DNA of 64,000 nt from assembly GCA_947039275.1 (NCBI GenBank), contig CAMQYL010000001.1, forward strand, positions 124,001 through 188,000, in the 5' to 3' direction. A model generated the notes under the pieces. That model worked only from the letters and a program-made list of their open reading frames with translations, searched no databases and was not told the DNA's origin. Both the position numbers and the translations under genes were made by a program. Shown piece after piece: positions 8,039-17,349 of the stretch. This DNA is from Amulumruptor sp947039275. Lineage in GTDB: Bacteria; Bacteroidota; Bacteroidia; Bacteroidales; Muribaculaceae. Within the stretch, counting starts at the first letter, position 1. Each line of letters opens with the position of its first letter.

Positions 8039-8823
8039 TAGAAGTCAAGGGCGTGACAAAGTCGTTTGACGACAAGACCATCCTCCACAGCGTGGATGCC
8101 ACATTCTATACCGGCAAGACCAACCTGATTATCGGACAGAGCGGATCGGGCAAGACAGTGCTGATGAAATCGCTCGTCGGACTTCTCAGACCCGAAGAGG
8201 GACAGATACTCTATGACGGACGCGACCTGCTGCAGATGTCAGTAGACCAGACCAAGAAGCTGCGCGAGGAGATCGGTATGCTCTTCCAAGGGTCGGCACT
8301 GTTTGACTCAGAGACAGTGCTTGGCAATGTGATGTTCCCGCTGATGATGTTTACCGACATGACACCCGCCGAACGCAAGGACCGTGCACAGTTCTGCCTC
8401 GAACGCGTCAACCTCAAAGGTGCGGACAACAAATATCCATCGGAGATTTCGGGCGGCATGCAGAAGCGTGTAGCGATTGCTCGTGCCATCGCACTCAATC
8501 CCAAGTATCTCTTCTGCGACGAACCCAACTCTGGCCTTGACCCGCATACCTCCATCCTCATCGACGAACTGCTCAGCGACATCACCCACGAGTACAACAT
8601 CACCACGGTAATCAATACCCACGACATGAACTCGGTGCTCGGCATAGGCGAAAACATCATATACCTGCGCAACGGGCGCCGCGAGTGGGTGGGCAATATG
8701 AAGGAAATCTACACCGCTTCCAACGAGGCTCTCAACGATTTCGTCTTTGCCACAGATTTGTTCAAACAAGTCAAGGAGTACATCGTGCACAACTCGTCGG
8801 CAACTCCTCCAGCCAAATCGTAA
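8035..8823 (+). CDS. mlaF: MlaF family ATP-binding protein
   Basis: A 262-aa ABC ATPase. Walker A is GQSGSGKTVL (residues 34-43), the signature is SGGMQKRVAIARA and Walker B is YLFCDEPNSGLDP. The signature and the NSGLDP after Walker B are typical of MlaF. It powers the MlaE permease encoded immediately upstream with a 4-bp overlap. Confidence 0.9.
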   Translation: MIEVKGVTKSFDDKTILHSVDATFYTGKTNLIIGQSGSGKTVLMKSLVGLLRPEEGQILYDGRDLLQMSVDQTKKLREEIGMLFQGSALFDSETVLGNVMFPLMMFTDMTPAERKDRAQFCLERVNLKGADNKYPSEISGGMQKRVAIARAIALNPKYLFCDEPNSGLDPHTSILIDELLSDITHEYNITTVINTHDMNSVLGIGENIIYLRNGRREWVGNMKEIYTASNEALNDFVFATDLFKQVKEYIVHNSSATPPAKS

Positions 8824-8928
8824 GCTGTCACTGAGCACCATTATTCCATACATTATGGAACTTACATGTTTTTTTTGTAACTTGCGCGAAATTTCATACC
8901 ATAACACGTACACGTTATCAAAACACAG

Positions 8929-10131
8929 ATGAAAAAATATCTCGTTACCGGAGCTGCCGGATTTATCGGCGCCAACTTTGTGAAGTATCTACTTAAGAAA
9001 TGGGGCAACGAAGTAGAAATCGTAATTCTCGATGCTCTCACCTATGCAGGTAATCCCATGACCATCAAAGATGAGATGGAGCTGCCCAACGTGACATTCG
9101 TAAAAGGTGACATCGGTGACCGCGAGCTCGTAACTAAGATAATGAAAGAATTTGACCCGGATTTCGTGGTTAATTTCGCTGCTGAAAGCCATGTGGACCG
9201 CAGTATCGAAAATCCTCGTCTGTTCCTGGAGACAAACATCCTCGGCACACAGAACATGCTCGACTGTGCACGCGAAGCGTGGTTTGAAGGCAAGGATGAG
9301 AACGGTCATAACCGCTACCGTGAGGGTAAGAAATATCTGCAGATCTCCACTGATGAAGTCTACGGCTCTCTGCCCAAAGATTTCGACGAAGCTCAGCCTC
9401 TGCATCTGACCGACGATGTCAAGGAAGTGGTCAAGGGACGCAAGAACCTCCAGACATTCGGCCACGGCTTCTTCACCGAAGACACTCCCCTCTCTCCGCG
9501 CTCGCCCTATTCGGCAGCCAAGACCGGAGCCGACCTCATCACCCAGGCTTATCACGAGACCTACGGCATGCCCATCAACATCACCCGTTGCTCCAACAAC
9601 TACGGTCCTTACCACTTCCCCGAGAAGCTCATACCGCTGATCATCAAGAACATACTTGAAGGCAAGAAACTCCCTGTATACGGCAAGGGTGACAATGTAC
9701 GTGACTGGCTCTATGTAGAGGATCACGCCAAGGGGATAGACATGGTGCTCCGCAACGGCCGCATGGGCGAAGTCTACAACATCGGCGGCTTCAACGAGGA
9801 GCAGAACATCAGCATCGTGCGCCTGGTGATCAACATCATCAACCGTATCATGCACGAGGAGCCAAAATATCAGGCTCTGCTCAAGGGCATCACTCCCGAC
9901 GAAATCACCGAAGACCTCATCACCTACGTCACCGACCGTCCCGGCCACGACATGCGTTATGCGATAGATCCCACCAAGATAGCGACCGAACTGGGCTGGT
10001 ATCCAGAGACTCCGTTTACCGAAGGCATCGAGAAGACTGTGCGCTGGTATCTCGACAATCAGGAGTGGGTGGAAAGCGTCACATCCGGCGAATACCAGAA
10101 GTATTATGACCAGATGTATGGCAACCGCTAA
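8929..10131 (+). CDS. rfbB: dTDP-glucose 4,6-dehydratase
   Basis: A 400-aa short-chain dehydrogenase of the extended type. The NAD-binding motif is TGAAGFIGAN, the active-site acid segment is STDEVYG and the catalytic pair is YSAAKTGAD. It is longer than the usual 350 residues because of an insertion after STDEVYG, which is common in Bacteroidales versions. It converts dTDP-glucose to dTDP-4-keto-6-deoxyglucose. With rfbA, fdtA-like and fdtB-like genes downstream, it supplies an amino-deoxysugar for surface polysaccharide. Confidence 0.93.
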   Translation: MKKYLVTGAAGFIGANFVKYLLKKWGNEVEIVILDALTYAGNPMTIKDEMELPNVTFVKGDIGDRELVTKIMKEFDPDFVVNFAAESHVDRSIENPRLFLETNILGTQNMLDCAREAWFEGKDENGHNRYREGKKYLQISTDEVYGSLPKDFDEAQPLHLTDDVKEVVKGRKNLQTFGHGFFTEDTPLSPRSPYSAAKTGADLITQAYHETYGMPINITRCSNNYGPYHFPEKLIPLIIKNILEGKKLPVYGKGDNVRDWLYVEDHAKGIDMVLRNGRMGEVYNIGGFNEEQNISIVRLVINIINRIMHEEPKYQALLKGITPDEITEDLITYVTDRPGHDMRYAIDPTKIATELGWYPETPFTEGIEKTVRWYLDNQEWVESVTSGEYQKYYDQMYGNR

Positions 10132-10190
10132 GCTCTGAACCACCACTTACCCATACATATACTTTCTAACCCGAAATCATTCAGAAGATC

Positions 10191-11075
10191 ATGAAAGGTA
10201 TAGTACTCGCAGGCGGCTCCGGCACACGTCTCTACCCTATCACACGCGGCATATCGAAGCAGCTCGTGCCAATCTACGACAAACCGATGGTATATTATCC
10301 CATCTCGGTGCTGATGCTTGCCGGCATACGCGACATCCTGATAATATCCACACCTCATGACCTCCCCGGATTCAAGCGCCTGCTTGGCGACGGCAAGGAG
10401 ATGGGGGTAAACTTCACTTATGCAGAGCAGCCTCGTCCCGAGGGTCTTGCACAGGCATTTATCATCGGCAAGGAATTTATCGGTGATGACGATGTGTGTC
10501 TGGTACTCGGAGACAATATCTTCTATGGCCAGGGCTTCACGGGGATGCTGCGCCAGGCAGTAGAACGCACAGCCTCCAGCCAGGAAGCCACCATATTTGC
10601 ATATAAGGTGAAGGATCCGCAGCGCTACGGCGTAGTCACCATTGATGACCGCGGTAAGGCTGTGAACATCGTGGAGAAGCCATCCAATCCCGAGACCAAC
10701 TATGCTGTGGTGGGTCTGTACTTTTATCCCAACGAAGTGGTAAAGGTAGCACATGAAATCAAGCCCTCGGCTCGCGGAGAGCTTGAGATCACGACTGTCA
10801 ATCAGGTGTTCATGGACCGTGACAAGCTCAACGTACAGCAGTTCGGACGCGGCTTCGCATGGCTTGACACCGGTACCACCGACTCGCTGATGGAGGCATC
10901 AAACTTCATAGAGACCATCGAGAAGCGCCAAGGCTTCAAGGTGGCAGCACTGGAAGAGATAGCTTTCCGCCGCGGATTCATCGATGCTGACCGACTGCGC
11001 GAACTGGCTCAACCGATGCGCAACAATGCCTACGGCCAGTATCTCATCGAGCTTGCTGACAATGGCATCAACTAA
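10191..11075 (+). CDS. rfbA: Glucose-1-phosphate thymidylyltransferase
   Basis: A 294-aa nucleotidyltransferase with the signature GGSGTRLYPIT near the N-terminus and YDKPMVYYPISVLMLAGI following. It makes dTDP-glucose from dTTP and glucose-1-phosphate, the first step of the dTDP-sugar pathway. It is preceded by rfbB and overlaps the next gene by 14 bp. Confidence 0.94.
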   Translation: MKGIVLAGGSGTRLYPITRGISKQLVPIYDKPMVYYPISVLMLAGIRDILIISTPHDLPGFKRLLGDGKEMGVNFTYAEQPRPEGLAQAFIIGKEFIGDDDVCLVLGDNIFYGQGFTGMLRQAVERTASSQEATIFAYKVKDPQRYGVVTIDDRGKAVNIVEKPSNPETNYAVVGLYFYPNEVVKVAHEIKPSARGELEITTVNQVFMDRDKLNVQQFGRGFAWLDTGTTDSLMEASNFIETIEKRQGFKVAALEEIAFRRGFIDADRLRELAQPMRNNAYGQYLIELADNGIN

Positions 11076-11490
11076 ACCACGACTTATAGAACTGCCGCGC
11101 ATCTATGACCCGCGCGGCAGTCTTTCGTTTGCACAAGACAATGACCAGATACCCTTTGACATCAAAAGGGTATTTTGGTTATATGACGTGCCTGGAGGAG
11201 CTGTGCGCGGAAGCCATAGCCACAGGGAAGCTCATGAGCTGATAGTCGCTACAGGGGGGAGCTTTGACGTGTCACTGCATGACGGGCATAAATCGACCAC
11301 CTATACGCTTAACCGCCCTTTCATCGGCCTTTACGTACCGCCGGGTTATTGGCGCACCCTTGAGAATTTTTCATCAGGCAGTGTCTGTATGGTGCTTGAC
11401 TCCATACTCTACGATGAAAAAGATTATATAAGGAATTTCAACGAATTTCTCGAGTGGGTGCATACTCACAGAGACACCTCTGAGACATAG
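11062..11490 (+). CDS. fdtA: FdtA/QdtA-like dTDP-4-keto-6-deoxyhexose isomerase (cupin)
   Basis: A 142-aa protein from the ATG at 11062, which overlaps the rfbA stop by 14 bp; an upstream in-frame start would run deep into rfbA. The cupin core is WLYDVPGGAVRGSHSHREAH, with YVPPGYWRTLENFSSGSVCM following, as in the FdtA/QdtA/WxcM family of 3,4-ketoisomerases. The isomerase prepares the 3-keto sugar for amination by the adjacent aminotransferase. Whether the product leads to Fuc3N or Qui3N cannot be told from sequence. Confidence 0.82.
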   Translation: MASTKPRLIELPRIYDPRGSLSFAQDNDQIPFDIKRVFWLYDVPGGAVRGSHSHREAHELIVATGGSFDVSLHDGHKSTTYTLNRPFIGLYVPPGYWRTLENFSSGSVCMVLDSILYDEKDYIRNFNEFLEWVHTHRDTSET

Positions 11491-11507
11491 ATAAGAAACG
11501 TCACACC

Positions 11508-12641
11508 ATGAGATACCCATTTCTTGACCTCGGACTCATCAACAGCCCCTGGATTGACGAGCTGAAAGAGGCGGCATGCCGTGTCATATCATCAGGCAGG
11601 TACATAGGCGGCGATGAAGTGGCGGCTTTGGAGTCAGACATGGCTACGCTATGCGGCACAGCCCACGCTGTCGGTGTCAGCAATGGTCTGGATGCCCTTA
11701 CACTTATATTAAAGGCATACGTCAAGCTCGGGCGTCTCAAATATGGCGATGGTGTGATTGTCCCTGCCAATACGTATATAGCCACTATGCTGGCTGTGAC
11801 GGAGGCAGGTCTGAAAATCTTGCCGGTTGATTGTGACGAGATGACCATGAACATCGATGCAGCAGCAATCCCATCAGAAATTCTCGACCAAGCCAAAGCC
11901 ATCATGCCAGTGCATCTATACGGACGAACGGCATGGAGTCAGTCACTACGCATCATTGCAGAATCACGAGAACTATTAGTCATCGAGGACTCAGCCCAAG
12001 GGATAGGCGCTTATGCATCTGCCGCAGGAATCAACGGCGGACACATTACGGGTGCTCTCGGACACGCATCGGGATTCAGCTTCTATCCGACAAAAAACAT
12101 AGGAGCAATCGGAGATGCCGGGATGGTCACTACTGATGATGCAGAATTGGCTTCGACTGTCAGAGCGTTAGCCAACTACGGATCTGACCGCCGCTATCAC
12201 AACATATACTGCGGAAACAACTGCCGTCTTGACCCAATACAGGCAGCCATGATACGTGTAAAGTTACACCATATCGATGAAATCAATAACCGACGCAGAC
12301 AAAACGCGGTTACCTACGAGACTCATCTTAATCATCCGCTTATCACCAAGCCTGTCATACCATCAGAGCCACGTGAGCACGTATGGCATCAATATGTCAT
12401 CTACGCGGTCGAACATCGCGACAGCCTACAGTCATATTTGACCGCCAAAGGTGTGGGTACGGACATACATTACGCCACCCCTCCGTTACACCAACCATGT
12501 TACGCACATCTTGAATGCCGACATGATTTCGCGGTCACCGACCGTCTGGCTGAGGGTATCCTCTCTCTACCAATCTCAGAGATGACATCTACCGATGACA
12601 TAAAAGAGATCTGCGACATCATCAACAGCTTCAAACCATAG
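11508..12641 (+). CDS. fdtB: DegT/DnrJ/EryC1/StrS sugar aminotransferase, FdtB-like
   Basis: A 377-aa PLP enzyme. FYPTKNIGAIGDAGMV contains the PLP lysine and VIEDSAQGIGA the cofactor-binding acid. It begins with YPFLDLGLINSPW, typical of FdtB/QdtB enzymes. It transaminates the 3-keto-6-deoxyhexose made by FdtA to dTDP-3-amino-3,6-dideoxyhexose. It sits 17 bp after the fdtA-like gene. No N-acetyltransferase or glycosyltransferase is adjacent. Confidence 0.82.
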   Translation: MRYPFLDLGLINSPWIDELKEAACRVISSGRYIGGDEVAALESDMATLCGTAHAVGVSNGLDALTLILKAYVKLGRLKYGDGVIVPANTYIATMLAVTEAGLKILPVDCDEMTMNIDAAAIPSEILDQAKAIMPVHLYGRTAWSQSLRIIAESRELLVIEDSAQGIGAYASAAGINGGHITGALGHASGFSFYPTKNIGAIGDAGMVTTDDAELASTVRALANYGSDRRYHNIYCGNNCRLDPIQAAMIRVKLHHIDEINNRRRQNAVTYETHLNHPLITKPVIPSEPREHVWHQYVIYAVEHRDSLQSYLTAKGVGTDIHYATPPLHQPCYAHLECRHDFAVTDRLAEGILSLPISEMTSTDDIKEICDIINSFKP

Positions 12642-12643
12642 CG

Positions 12644-13435
12644 ATGAAAAAATTCATACTCGTGCTTGCCATCGCCATAGGAGTGGCATGGACAGTGCGC
12701 AATTACGATAATCAGACTCCTGAGGGATGCTATACAGACGCTTCAGAATTGACTTTTGTAAAGATGCCATCTGACATACCTTCTCAGATTAAGGAATACG
12801 CGAATTATACGGTTTCATTCAATTCAGAGACACATATACCCAACTGGGTGGCATGGACTCTTGAAGGGAAGAACACCAACGGACAGGTGAAACGGTCCAA
12901 CAAATTCTGGACTGACGAATCAGTCAAAGGATGCGCACAGACCTCCGATTACCGCAATACGGGATATGACCGTGGGCATATGGCTCCGGCTGGTGACATG
13001 AAATGGGACAAGACTGCAATGGACGAATGCTTCTCCTTCGCAAATATCGCCCCTCAAGCCCACACCCTCAACAGCGGCTCTTGGGGCAAACTCGAAGAAA
13101 AATGCCGTCAGAGAGCCGTTGCCGACAGCATTGTCGTAATAGTCTGCGGACCGATTCCTAATGAAGAGCCGATAGCGCATATCGGATTGACAGGAGTAGC
13201 CGTGCCGCAACGGTTCTTCAAGGTCATACTGTCACCTGCCGCCCGTCCGTCGAAAGCGATAGGGTTCATCATGCCTAACGGATACGTCGAAGGTGGCATG
13301 CAGCGGTGTGCCGTAAGCGTTGACAGCATCGAGTCGCTGACAGGTTACGACTTCTTCTCGGCGCTCCCCGACGATATAGAGTCACAAGTAGAATCACAAT
13401 GCAATTTCCCACAATGGAGCCATACCCGCAGATGA
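12644..13435 (+). CDS. Exported DNA/RNA non-specific endonuclease (NUC family)
   Basis: A 263-aa protein with an N-terminal hydrophobic signal or anchor (FILVLAIAIGVAWTV). The catalytic motif DRGHMAP is at residues 109-115 with His112 as general base, and the metal Asn lies in SFANIAPQAHTLNSGSW. This is the beta-beta-alpha-metal fold of Serratia nuclease and EndoG. It probably acts outside the cytoplasm to degrade nucleic acid. It starts 2 bp after the aminotransferase stop and overlaps the mnmE start. Confidence 0.87.
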   Translation: MKKFILVLAIAIGVAWTVRNYDNQTPEGCYTDASELTFVKMPSDIPSQIKEYANYTVSFNSETHIPNWVAWTLEGKNTNGQVKRSNKFWTDESVKGCAQTSDYRNTGYDRGHMAPAGDMKWDKTAMDECFSFANIAPQAHTLNSGSWGKLEEKCRQRAVADSIVVIVCGPIPNEEPIAHIGLTGVAVPQRFFKVILSPAARPSKAIGFIMPNGYVEGGMQRCAVSVDSIESLTGYDFFSALPDDIESQVESQCNFPQWSHTRR

Positions 13436-14829
13436 CAAACGATGACACCATATGTGCCATATCCACGCCTCACGGATGCGGAGGCATAGCCGTGATACGC
13501 ATAAGCGGACCTCTTGCCATAGATGTAGCATCCAAAATCTGGCGTGGAAAAGACCTTGCACAATCCGCAACCCACACAGCACATCTCGGCACCATTATTG
13601 ACCAGAGCGGCGACACTATCGATGAGGCTGTCGCGACTGTATTCCGTGGTCCGCGCTCGTTTACTGGCGAGGATGTCATCGAGTTGAGCGTGCATGGATC
13701 CGTATATATACAGAAACGAGTGATAGAATTATTGCTTGATCAGGGCGCACGTCTTGCCGAAGCTGGAGAGTTTACTCGAAGGGCGTTTGCCAACGGCCGC
13801 ATGGACCTGGTACAGGCTGAAGGTATCGCCGATGTCATCGCTTCACGCAACGAAGCCTCCCACCGCGTAGCCATCTCTCAGATGAGAGGAGTATTCTCGT
13901 CACGCATCCGAGAGCTTCATGACCGGCTGCTGGAAATGGCATCTCTGCTGGAACTCGAACTGGATTTCAGCGAAGAGGACGTTGAATTTGCCTCACGCGA
14001 GAAACTTATATCCCTTGCCGAAGAAATACATGCCTACGTGACACGTCTGGCAGATTCTTTCTCCCGTGGGAGAGTCATCAAAGAAGGTATCCCAGTGACC
14101 ATTACAGGAGAAACGAACGCGGGCAAATCCACCCTGCTCAACAGCATCCTCGGCGAGGACAAAGCCATAGTCAGCGACATACGCGGCACCACACGCGACA
14201 GCATCGAAGACACCATATCAATCGGCAGCCACCTGTTCAGATTCATTGATACAGCAGGACTCCGCGACACCTCAGACCCCATAGAAAGCATAGGCATATC
14301 GCGCGCCATTGACAATATCGCCAAGGCATCCATAGTCATCTGGATGATTGACAGCACCTCCACCCTCTCGGCAGCTGAAGAGTCTTGGGCACGTATCGCC
14401 CCAAAGCTCCAAAGCCATACAGACCTTGTCGTGTTCATCAACAAATCCGACATCAACCCCGCATCCTCAGAGTTCAGGGAACAATTCGCCACAACCATCA
14501 CACTGCCCGCAGACACCCATTGGCTCACAGGCAGTGCACAATCAGAGACCGACATAACAAGTCTGCAAGAAATCCTCACATCCATCGCCGCCGAGACCAC
14601 CGCCCCCGACGGAGACATCACCGTCACCAACATCCGACATCACCAGTCACTCACCGCCGCCGCCCAGTCCATCAGCCGCGCCATCGACGCCCTCCGCGCC
14701 GACATCCCCGGCGACCTCGTAGCCCAAGACATCCGCGAAACCCTCCATCACCTCTCCACCCTCACCGGCTCCATCACCACCCCAGACCTCCTCACCCACA
14801 TCTTCTCCCACTTCTGCGTCGGCAAGTAG
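13432..14829 (+). CDS. mnmE: tRNA uridine-5-carboxymethylaminomethyl synthesis GTPase MnmE
   Basis: A 465-aa GTPase. The start at 13432 gives the family-typical MTNDDTICAISTP and an ATGA overlap with the nuclease gene; ATGs at 13399 and 13414 would only add an atypical extension. The N-terminal folate-binding domain is followed by G1 GETNAGKST, G3 DTAG and the C-terminal FCVGK whose Cys is essential. With MnmG it modifies U34 of certain tRNAs. An intrinsic terminator follows at 14874. Confidence 0.94.
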   Translation: MTNDDTICAISTPHGCGGIAVIRISGPLAIDVASKIWRGKDLAQSATHTAHLGTIIDQSGDTIDEAVATVFRGPRSFTGEDVIELSVHGSVYIQKRVIELLLDQGARLAEAGEFTRRAFANGRMDLVQAEGIADVIASRNEASHRVAISQMRGVFSSRIRELHDRLLEMASLLELELDFSEEDVEFASREKLISLAEEIHAYVTRLADSFSRGRVIKEGIPVTITGETNAGKSTLLNSILGEDKAIVSDIRGTTRDSIEDTISIGSHLFRFIDTAGLRDTSDPIESIGISRAIDNIAKASIVIWMIDSTSTLSAAEESWARIAPKLQSHTDLVVFINKSDINPASSEFREQFATTITLPADTHWLTGSAQSETDITSLQEILTSIAAETTAPDGDITVTNIRHHQSLTAAAQSISRAIDALRADIPGDLVAQDIRETLHHLSTLTGSITTPDLLTHIFSHFCVGK

Positions 14830-14873
14830 CCTATTGGTTATAACTGGAGCCATCTGGTGTAAAACATTGAAAA

Positions 14874-14899
14874 GTCGCTCGTTATCGGGCGGCTTTTTT
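14874..14899 (+). terminator. Intrinsic terminator after mnmE
   Basis: An 8-bp G+C-rich stem (GTCGCTCG / CGGGCGGC, with G-U pairs), loop TTAT and a run of six T. It marks the end of the chromosomal block just before element A. Confidence 0.8.
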
Positions 14900-14939
14900 C
14901 ATGCTCATACCTCTTTATAACCGCTTTTCATCCCTTTTT

Positions 14940-14970
14940 ACCTGTGTTTTTGTACCCGATTTGTAGCAAG
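14940..14970 (+). repeat. Putative left attachment site of element A
   Basis: The 12-bp TTTTGTACCCGA (14948-14959) recurs directly at 51017-51028, and 14940-14956 recurs inverted at 50945-50961 (17 of 17). Two TTGTA boxes 11 bp apart (14950 and 14961) match the spacing of the related site before element B, as expected for recombinase core sites. Confidence 0.5.
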
Positions 14971-15012
14971 TCGGTCAATCCCGTCAATGCGTGCCGCAAG
15001 GTCGTGGACGAT

Positions 15013-15048
15013 TTGCACATAGTTGCACACCATTGCACGCGCTTGCAC
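15013..15048 (+). repeat. Four direct TTGCAC repeats at exact 10-bp period
   Basis: TTGCAC starts at 15013, 15023, 15033 and 15043. The array ends 42 bp before the start of a protein with four HTH domains. It may be an autoregulatory operator or integrase arm sites. Confidence 0.85.
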
Positions 15049-15090
15049 ACTTTTAACAGAATATTAACAGAATTAAAACGTAAAAAAAGG

Positions 15091-15978
15091 ATGAGTAGCA
15101 CTATTGAAATCACCAAGACTTGCGAGTGGTGTGGCAACAAGTTCATCGCTCGCAAATGCACAACGCGATATTGTTCCAAGCGTTGCGCGGAACACGCTTA
15201 CAAAAATGCCAAGCGAAAGGAGCATGTAGCCAAGGAACAGACGAAAGCATCCCAGCCTAAGAATGTTGAGGAAAGCCCTTTCATGACTCCGAGTCAATGC
15301 GCTCTACTATTAGGAGTAAGTCGAAGGAGCATCTACAATTATCTCGCATCGAATTCCATCCCTTGTTTCCAATTCAGGGGGAAGACTCTCATAAGCAGAG
15401 CAAGTCTTAATGCTCTTTTTGAAGGTACGCACCAATACAACATGCGGCCTACAAAAGAGAAAGAACCCATCACAGAGTTCTACACCTCAAAGGAGGTGCA
15501 GGAGAAATACGGCGTGTCCAATTCGGGAATGTATAAGATTGCCGAGCGCGAAGGCTGGCCGAAGACACAGAGCCGTGGCAAGACGCTCTGGAGCCGGAGT
15601 CATGTTGACCGTTATTTTGCGAAACAACAGCCAAAGGAGGAAATATCCGAATGGTACACCGTGGCGGATATTCAAGCCAAGTACGGCATGACCCTGTCTG
15701 CCATCTATACGCTCGTGTCGAAAGAAGGGATCCCGAAGAAAAAACAGGGAAATTATGTGATATACTCTAAATATCATTTCGATTTGGCGAAAGGTCAGGT
15801 GGCACCAAAGGAGCCGGAGTATTACACCTATCCCGAAGCGATGGCGAAATATAATCTGACCCGCGACCAGCTTCACCATTATCTGAAGTACCACAGCATC
15901 ACCCGTGAGAAGAAAGGCAAATACACACTGATTCTCCGCTCTGAGCTTGATTCTCTGCTTGGTTCTCCTGAGATTTAG
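15091..15978 (+). CDS. Regulator with zinc finger and four MerR/Xis-type HTH domains
   Basis: A 295-aa protein; the ATG at 15091 was chosen because the 49-residue upstream extension would run through the repeat array. A zinc finger (C11, C14, C28, C32) is followed by four helix-turn-helix units: about 64-111 (SRRSIYNYL), 129-178 (SNSGMYKIA), 187-235 (TLSAIYTLV) and 242-290 (TRDQLHHYL). Each starts with an aromatic-T motif such as FYT or WYT. It is probably a DNA-binding regulator or directionality factor of the element, upstream of the integrase. A homologue at 51335 begins element B. Confidence 0.75.
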   Translation: MSSTIEITKTCEWCGNKFIARKCTTRYCSKRCAEHAYKNAKRKEHVAKEQTKASQPKNVEESPFMTPSQCALLLGVSRRSIYNYLASNSIPCFQFRGKTLISRASLNALFEGTHQYNMRPTKEKEPITEFYTSKEVQEKYGVSNSGMYKIAEREGWPKTQSRGKTLWSRSHVDRYFAKQQPKEEISEWYTVADIQAKYGMTLSAIYTLVSKEGIPKKKQGNYVIYSKYHFDLAKGQVAPKEPEYYTYPEAMAKYNLTRDQLHHYLKYHSITREKKGKYTLILRSELDSLLGSPEI

Positions 15979-15983
15979 CCCGT

Positions 15984-15999
15984 GGAGACGGTTTTGAGA
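15984..15999 (+). promoter_or_regulatory. Element-A motif before integrase
   Basis: GGAGACGGTTTTGAGA matches 14 of 16 bases with GGAGACGATTTGGAGA at 18661, upstream of the Xis-like gene. It is a candidate binding site for a shared regulator. Confidence 0.4.
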
Positions 16000-16047
16000 A
16001 ACATTGGAACCGCCTGAGACGGCATTGTTCCCCTTTGTTTCTCCCGC

Positions 16048-16055
16048 TACTTTTG
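16048..16055 (+). promoter_or_regulatory. -7 promoter box for integrase A
   Basis: TACTTTTG fits TAnnTTTG and lies 34 bp before the integrase ATG. Confidence 0.55.
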
Positions 16056-16089
16056 TAACTGATTTTCAACCATCAAACCCATAAAAGCA

Positions 16090-17202
16090 ATGACAAACAC
16101 CTGCACCAAAGTGTTCCTCCGTCGTCGTCCGTATGTCGGAGGAAAAGTATCGCTCTACCTCGATTATTATCCGGCGATACGCAATCCCCACACCAACAAG
16201 ATGACACGCCGTGAAACCCTCGGCATAGTCATCTATGCTGAACCGGCCAACGAGATGCAACGCCGTTTCAATCAGGAAATGGAAGAGAAAGCCGAGGCTA
16301 TCCGTTGCATCCGTTATCAGAGCCTTATCAACGAACAGTTCGGATTCCTTGACAAGGCAAAACAGAAGATGGACTTCCTCGCCTACTTCGAGAAGAAAGC
16401 GAAGAGCAAGTATGACAAATGGATGTGCGTCTATCTTCATTTCAAGAAATTCTGCGGCGGTAACTGCACATTCGGTGATGTTACAGCCAGCCTGTGCGAA
16501 GACTTCCGTGAATATCTGCTCTATGCCCACAGCCTGCGTCACCCGGATAAGAAGATACCACTCTCCAACAACTCGGCAGCGGGCTACTGGTCAACATTCC
16601 GTTGCCTGCTGAAAATGGCATACAAGGAAAAGTATCTCACTGAAAATGTAAATGACTTCCTCGAAGGCATCAAGTGGCAGGAGGTTAAGAAGGAGTATCT
16701 GACGCTCGACGAGATGAAGATTCTCGATGCAACTGAATGTGAGGTGCCTGTTCTCAAACGAGCATCAATGTTCGGGCTGTTTACCGGGCTTCGTCTCAGT
16801 GACCTGTTGCAACTGCGCTGGGAAAACATCGAGCGTAGCCCTGATGGCGGCTATTGCATCCGACTCTGCACTGAGAAAACCGATACCGAAGCGACTCTCC
16901 CTGTCAGCGATGAAGCCCTCAAATACTGCGGCGAGCGAGGCGAAGGACTAATCTTCAAAGGTTTCCGTCGCTCTATGGCTCAACAACCATTTAAGAAATG
17001 GGGTAAGGCAGCGGGCATCGAGAAGAAACTTTCGTTTCACTGTCTCCGTCACTCATTCGCAACCATCCTTATCTCGTTGGGCATCGACGTCTATGTTGTG
17101 TCAAAGATGCTGACGCACCGGAGCGTCAGAACCACGCAAATTTACGCCGACGTGGTCAGCGAGAAGAAACGCGAGGCATCCAACGCCATCACCCTGAAAT
17201 AA
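16090..17202 (+). CDS. int: Tyrosine recombinase/integrase of element A
   Basis: A 370-aa phage-integrase-family protein. Catalytic residues are visible as TGLRLSDLL (Arg), HCLRHSFAT (His-x-x-Arg), LTHRSVRTTQIYADV (His and nucleophile Tyr). The N-terminal Arm and SAM-like domains match the NBU/CTnDOT-type integrases of Bacteroidales. It would catalyse integration and excision at the element ends. It has its own promoter and is followed by a hairpin. The homologue in element B is at 52337. Confidence 0.92.
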   Translation: MTNTCTKVFLRRRPYVGGKVSLYLDYYPAIRNPHTNKMTRRETLGIVIYAEPANEMQRRFNQEMEEKAEAIRCIRYQSLINEQFGFLDKAKQKMDFLAYFEKKAKSKYDKWMCVYLHFKKFCGGNCTFGDVTASLCEDFREYLLYAHSLRHPDKKIPLSNNSAAGYWSTFRCLLKMAYKEKYLTENVNDFLEGIKWQEVKKEYLTLDEMKILDATECEVPVLKRASMFGLFTGLRLSDLLQLRWENIERSPDGGYCIRLCTEKTDTEATLPVSDEALKYCGERGEGLIFKGFRRSMAQQPFKKWGKAAGIEKKLSFHCLRHSFATILISLGIDVYVVSKMLTHRSVRTTQIYADVVSEKKREASNAITLK

Positions 17203-17218
17203 TCCATTATTTTTCAAG

Positions 17219-17252
17219 TAAAGCCATCTCGCATTCCCGTGGGATGGCTTTA
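17219..17252 (+). terminator. Hairpin after integrase A
   Basis: A 10-bp perfect stem (TAAAGCCATC / GATGGCTTTA) starts 16 bp after the integrase stop, with a short T/A-rich tail. Probable terminator. Confidence 0.6.
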
Positions 17253-17349
17253 TTATATTTCTGCTGAACAATAGGAAGTGAAATAGTGTTTTAACTTTGT
17301 TTGTTAAACTCATCAAATTTTAAGACTTATAAGATTAAACAACCACCGT

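Noticed and set aside
14385..14843. 152-aa Arg/His/Pro-rich frame inside mnmE
   Set aside because: Out-of-frame shadow of mnmE with biased composition and no family.
15013..15048. CRISPR-like array
   Set aside because: Units are 6-10 bp with no unique spacers and no cas genes nearby; they are operator-type repeats. No CRISPR array was seen in the window.
14944..15090. Extended N-terminus of the four-HTH regulator in element A
   Set aside because: It would translate the att-like site and the 10-bp repeat array; the element B homologue starts at the position equivalent to 15091.
14900..15090. tRNA gene as integration target of element A
   Set aside because: No cloverleaf or tRNA 3' end is visible near either boundary; I saw no tRNA or rRNA gene in the window.
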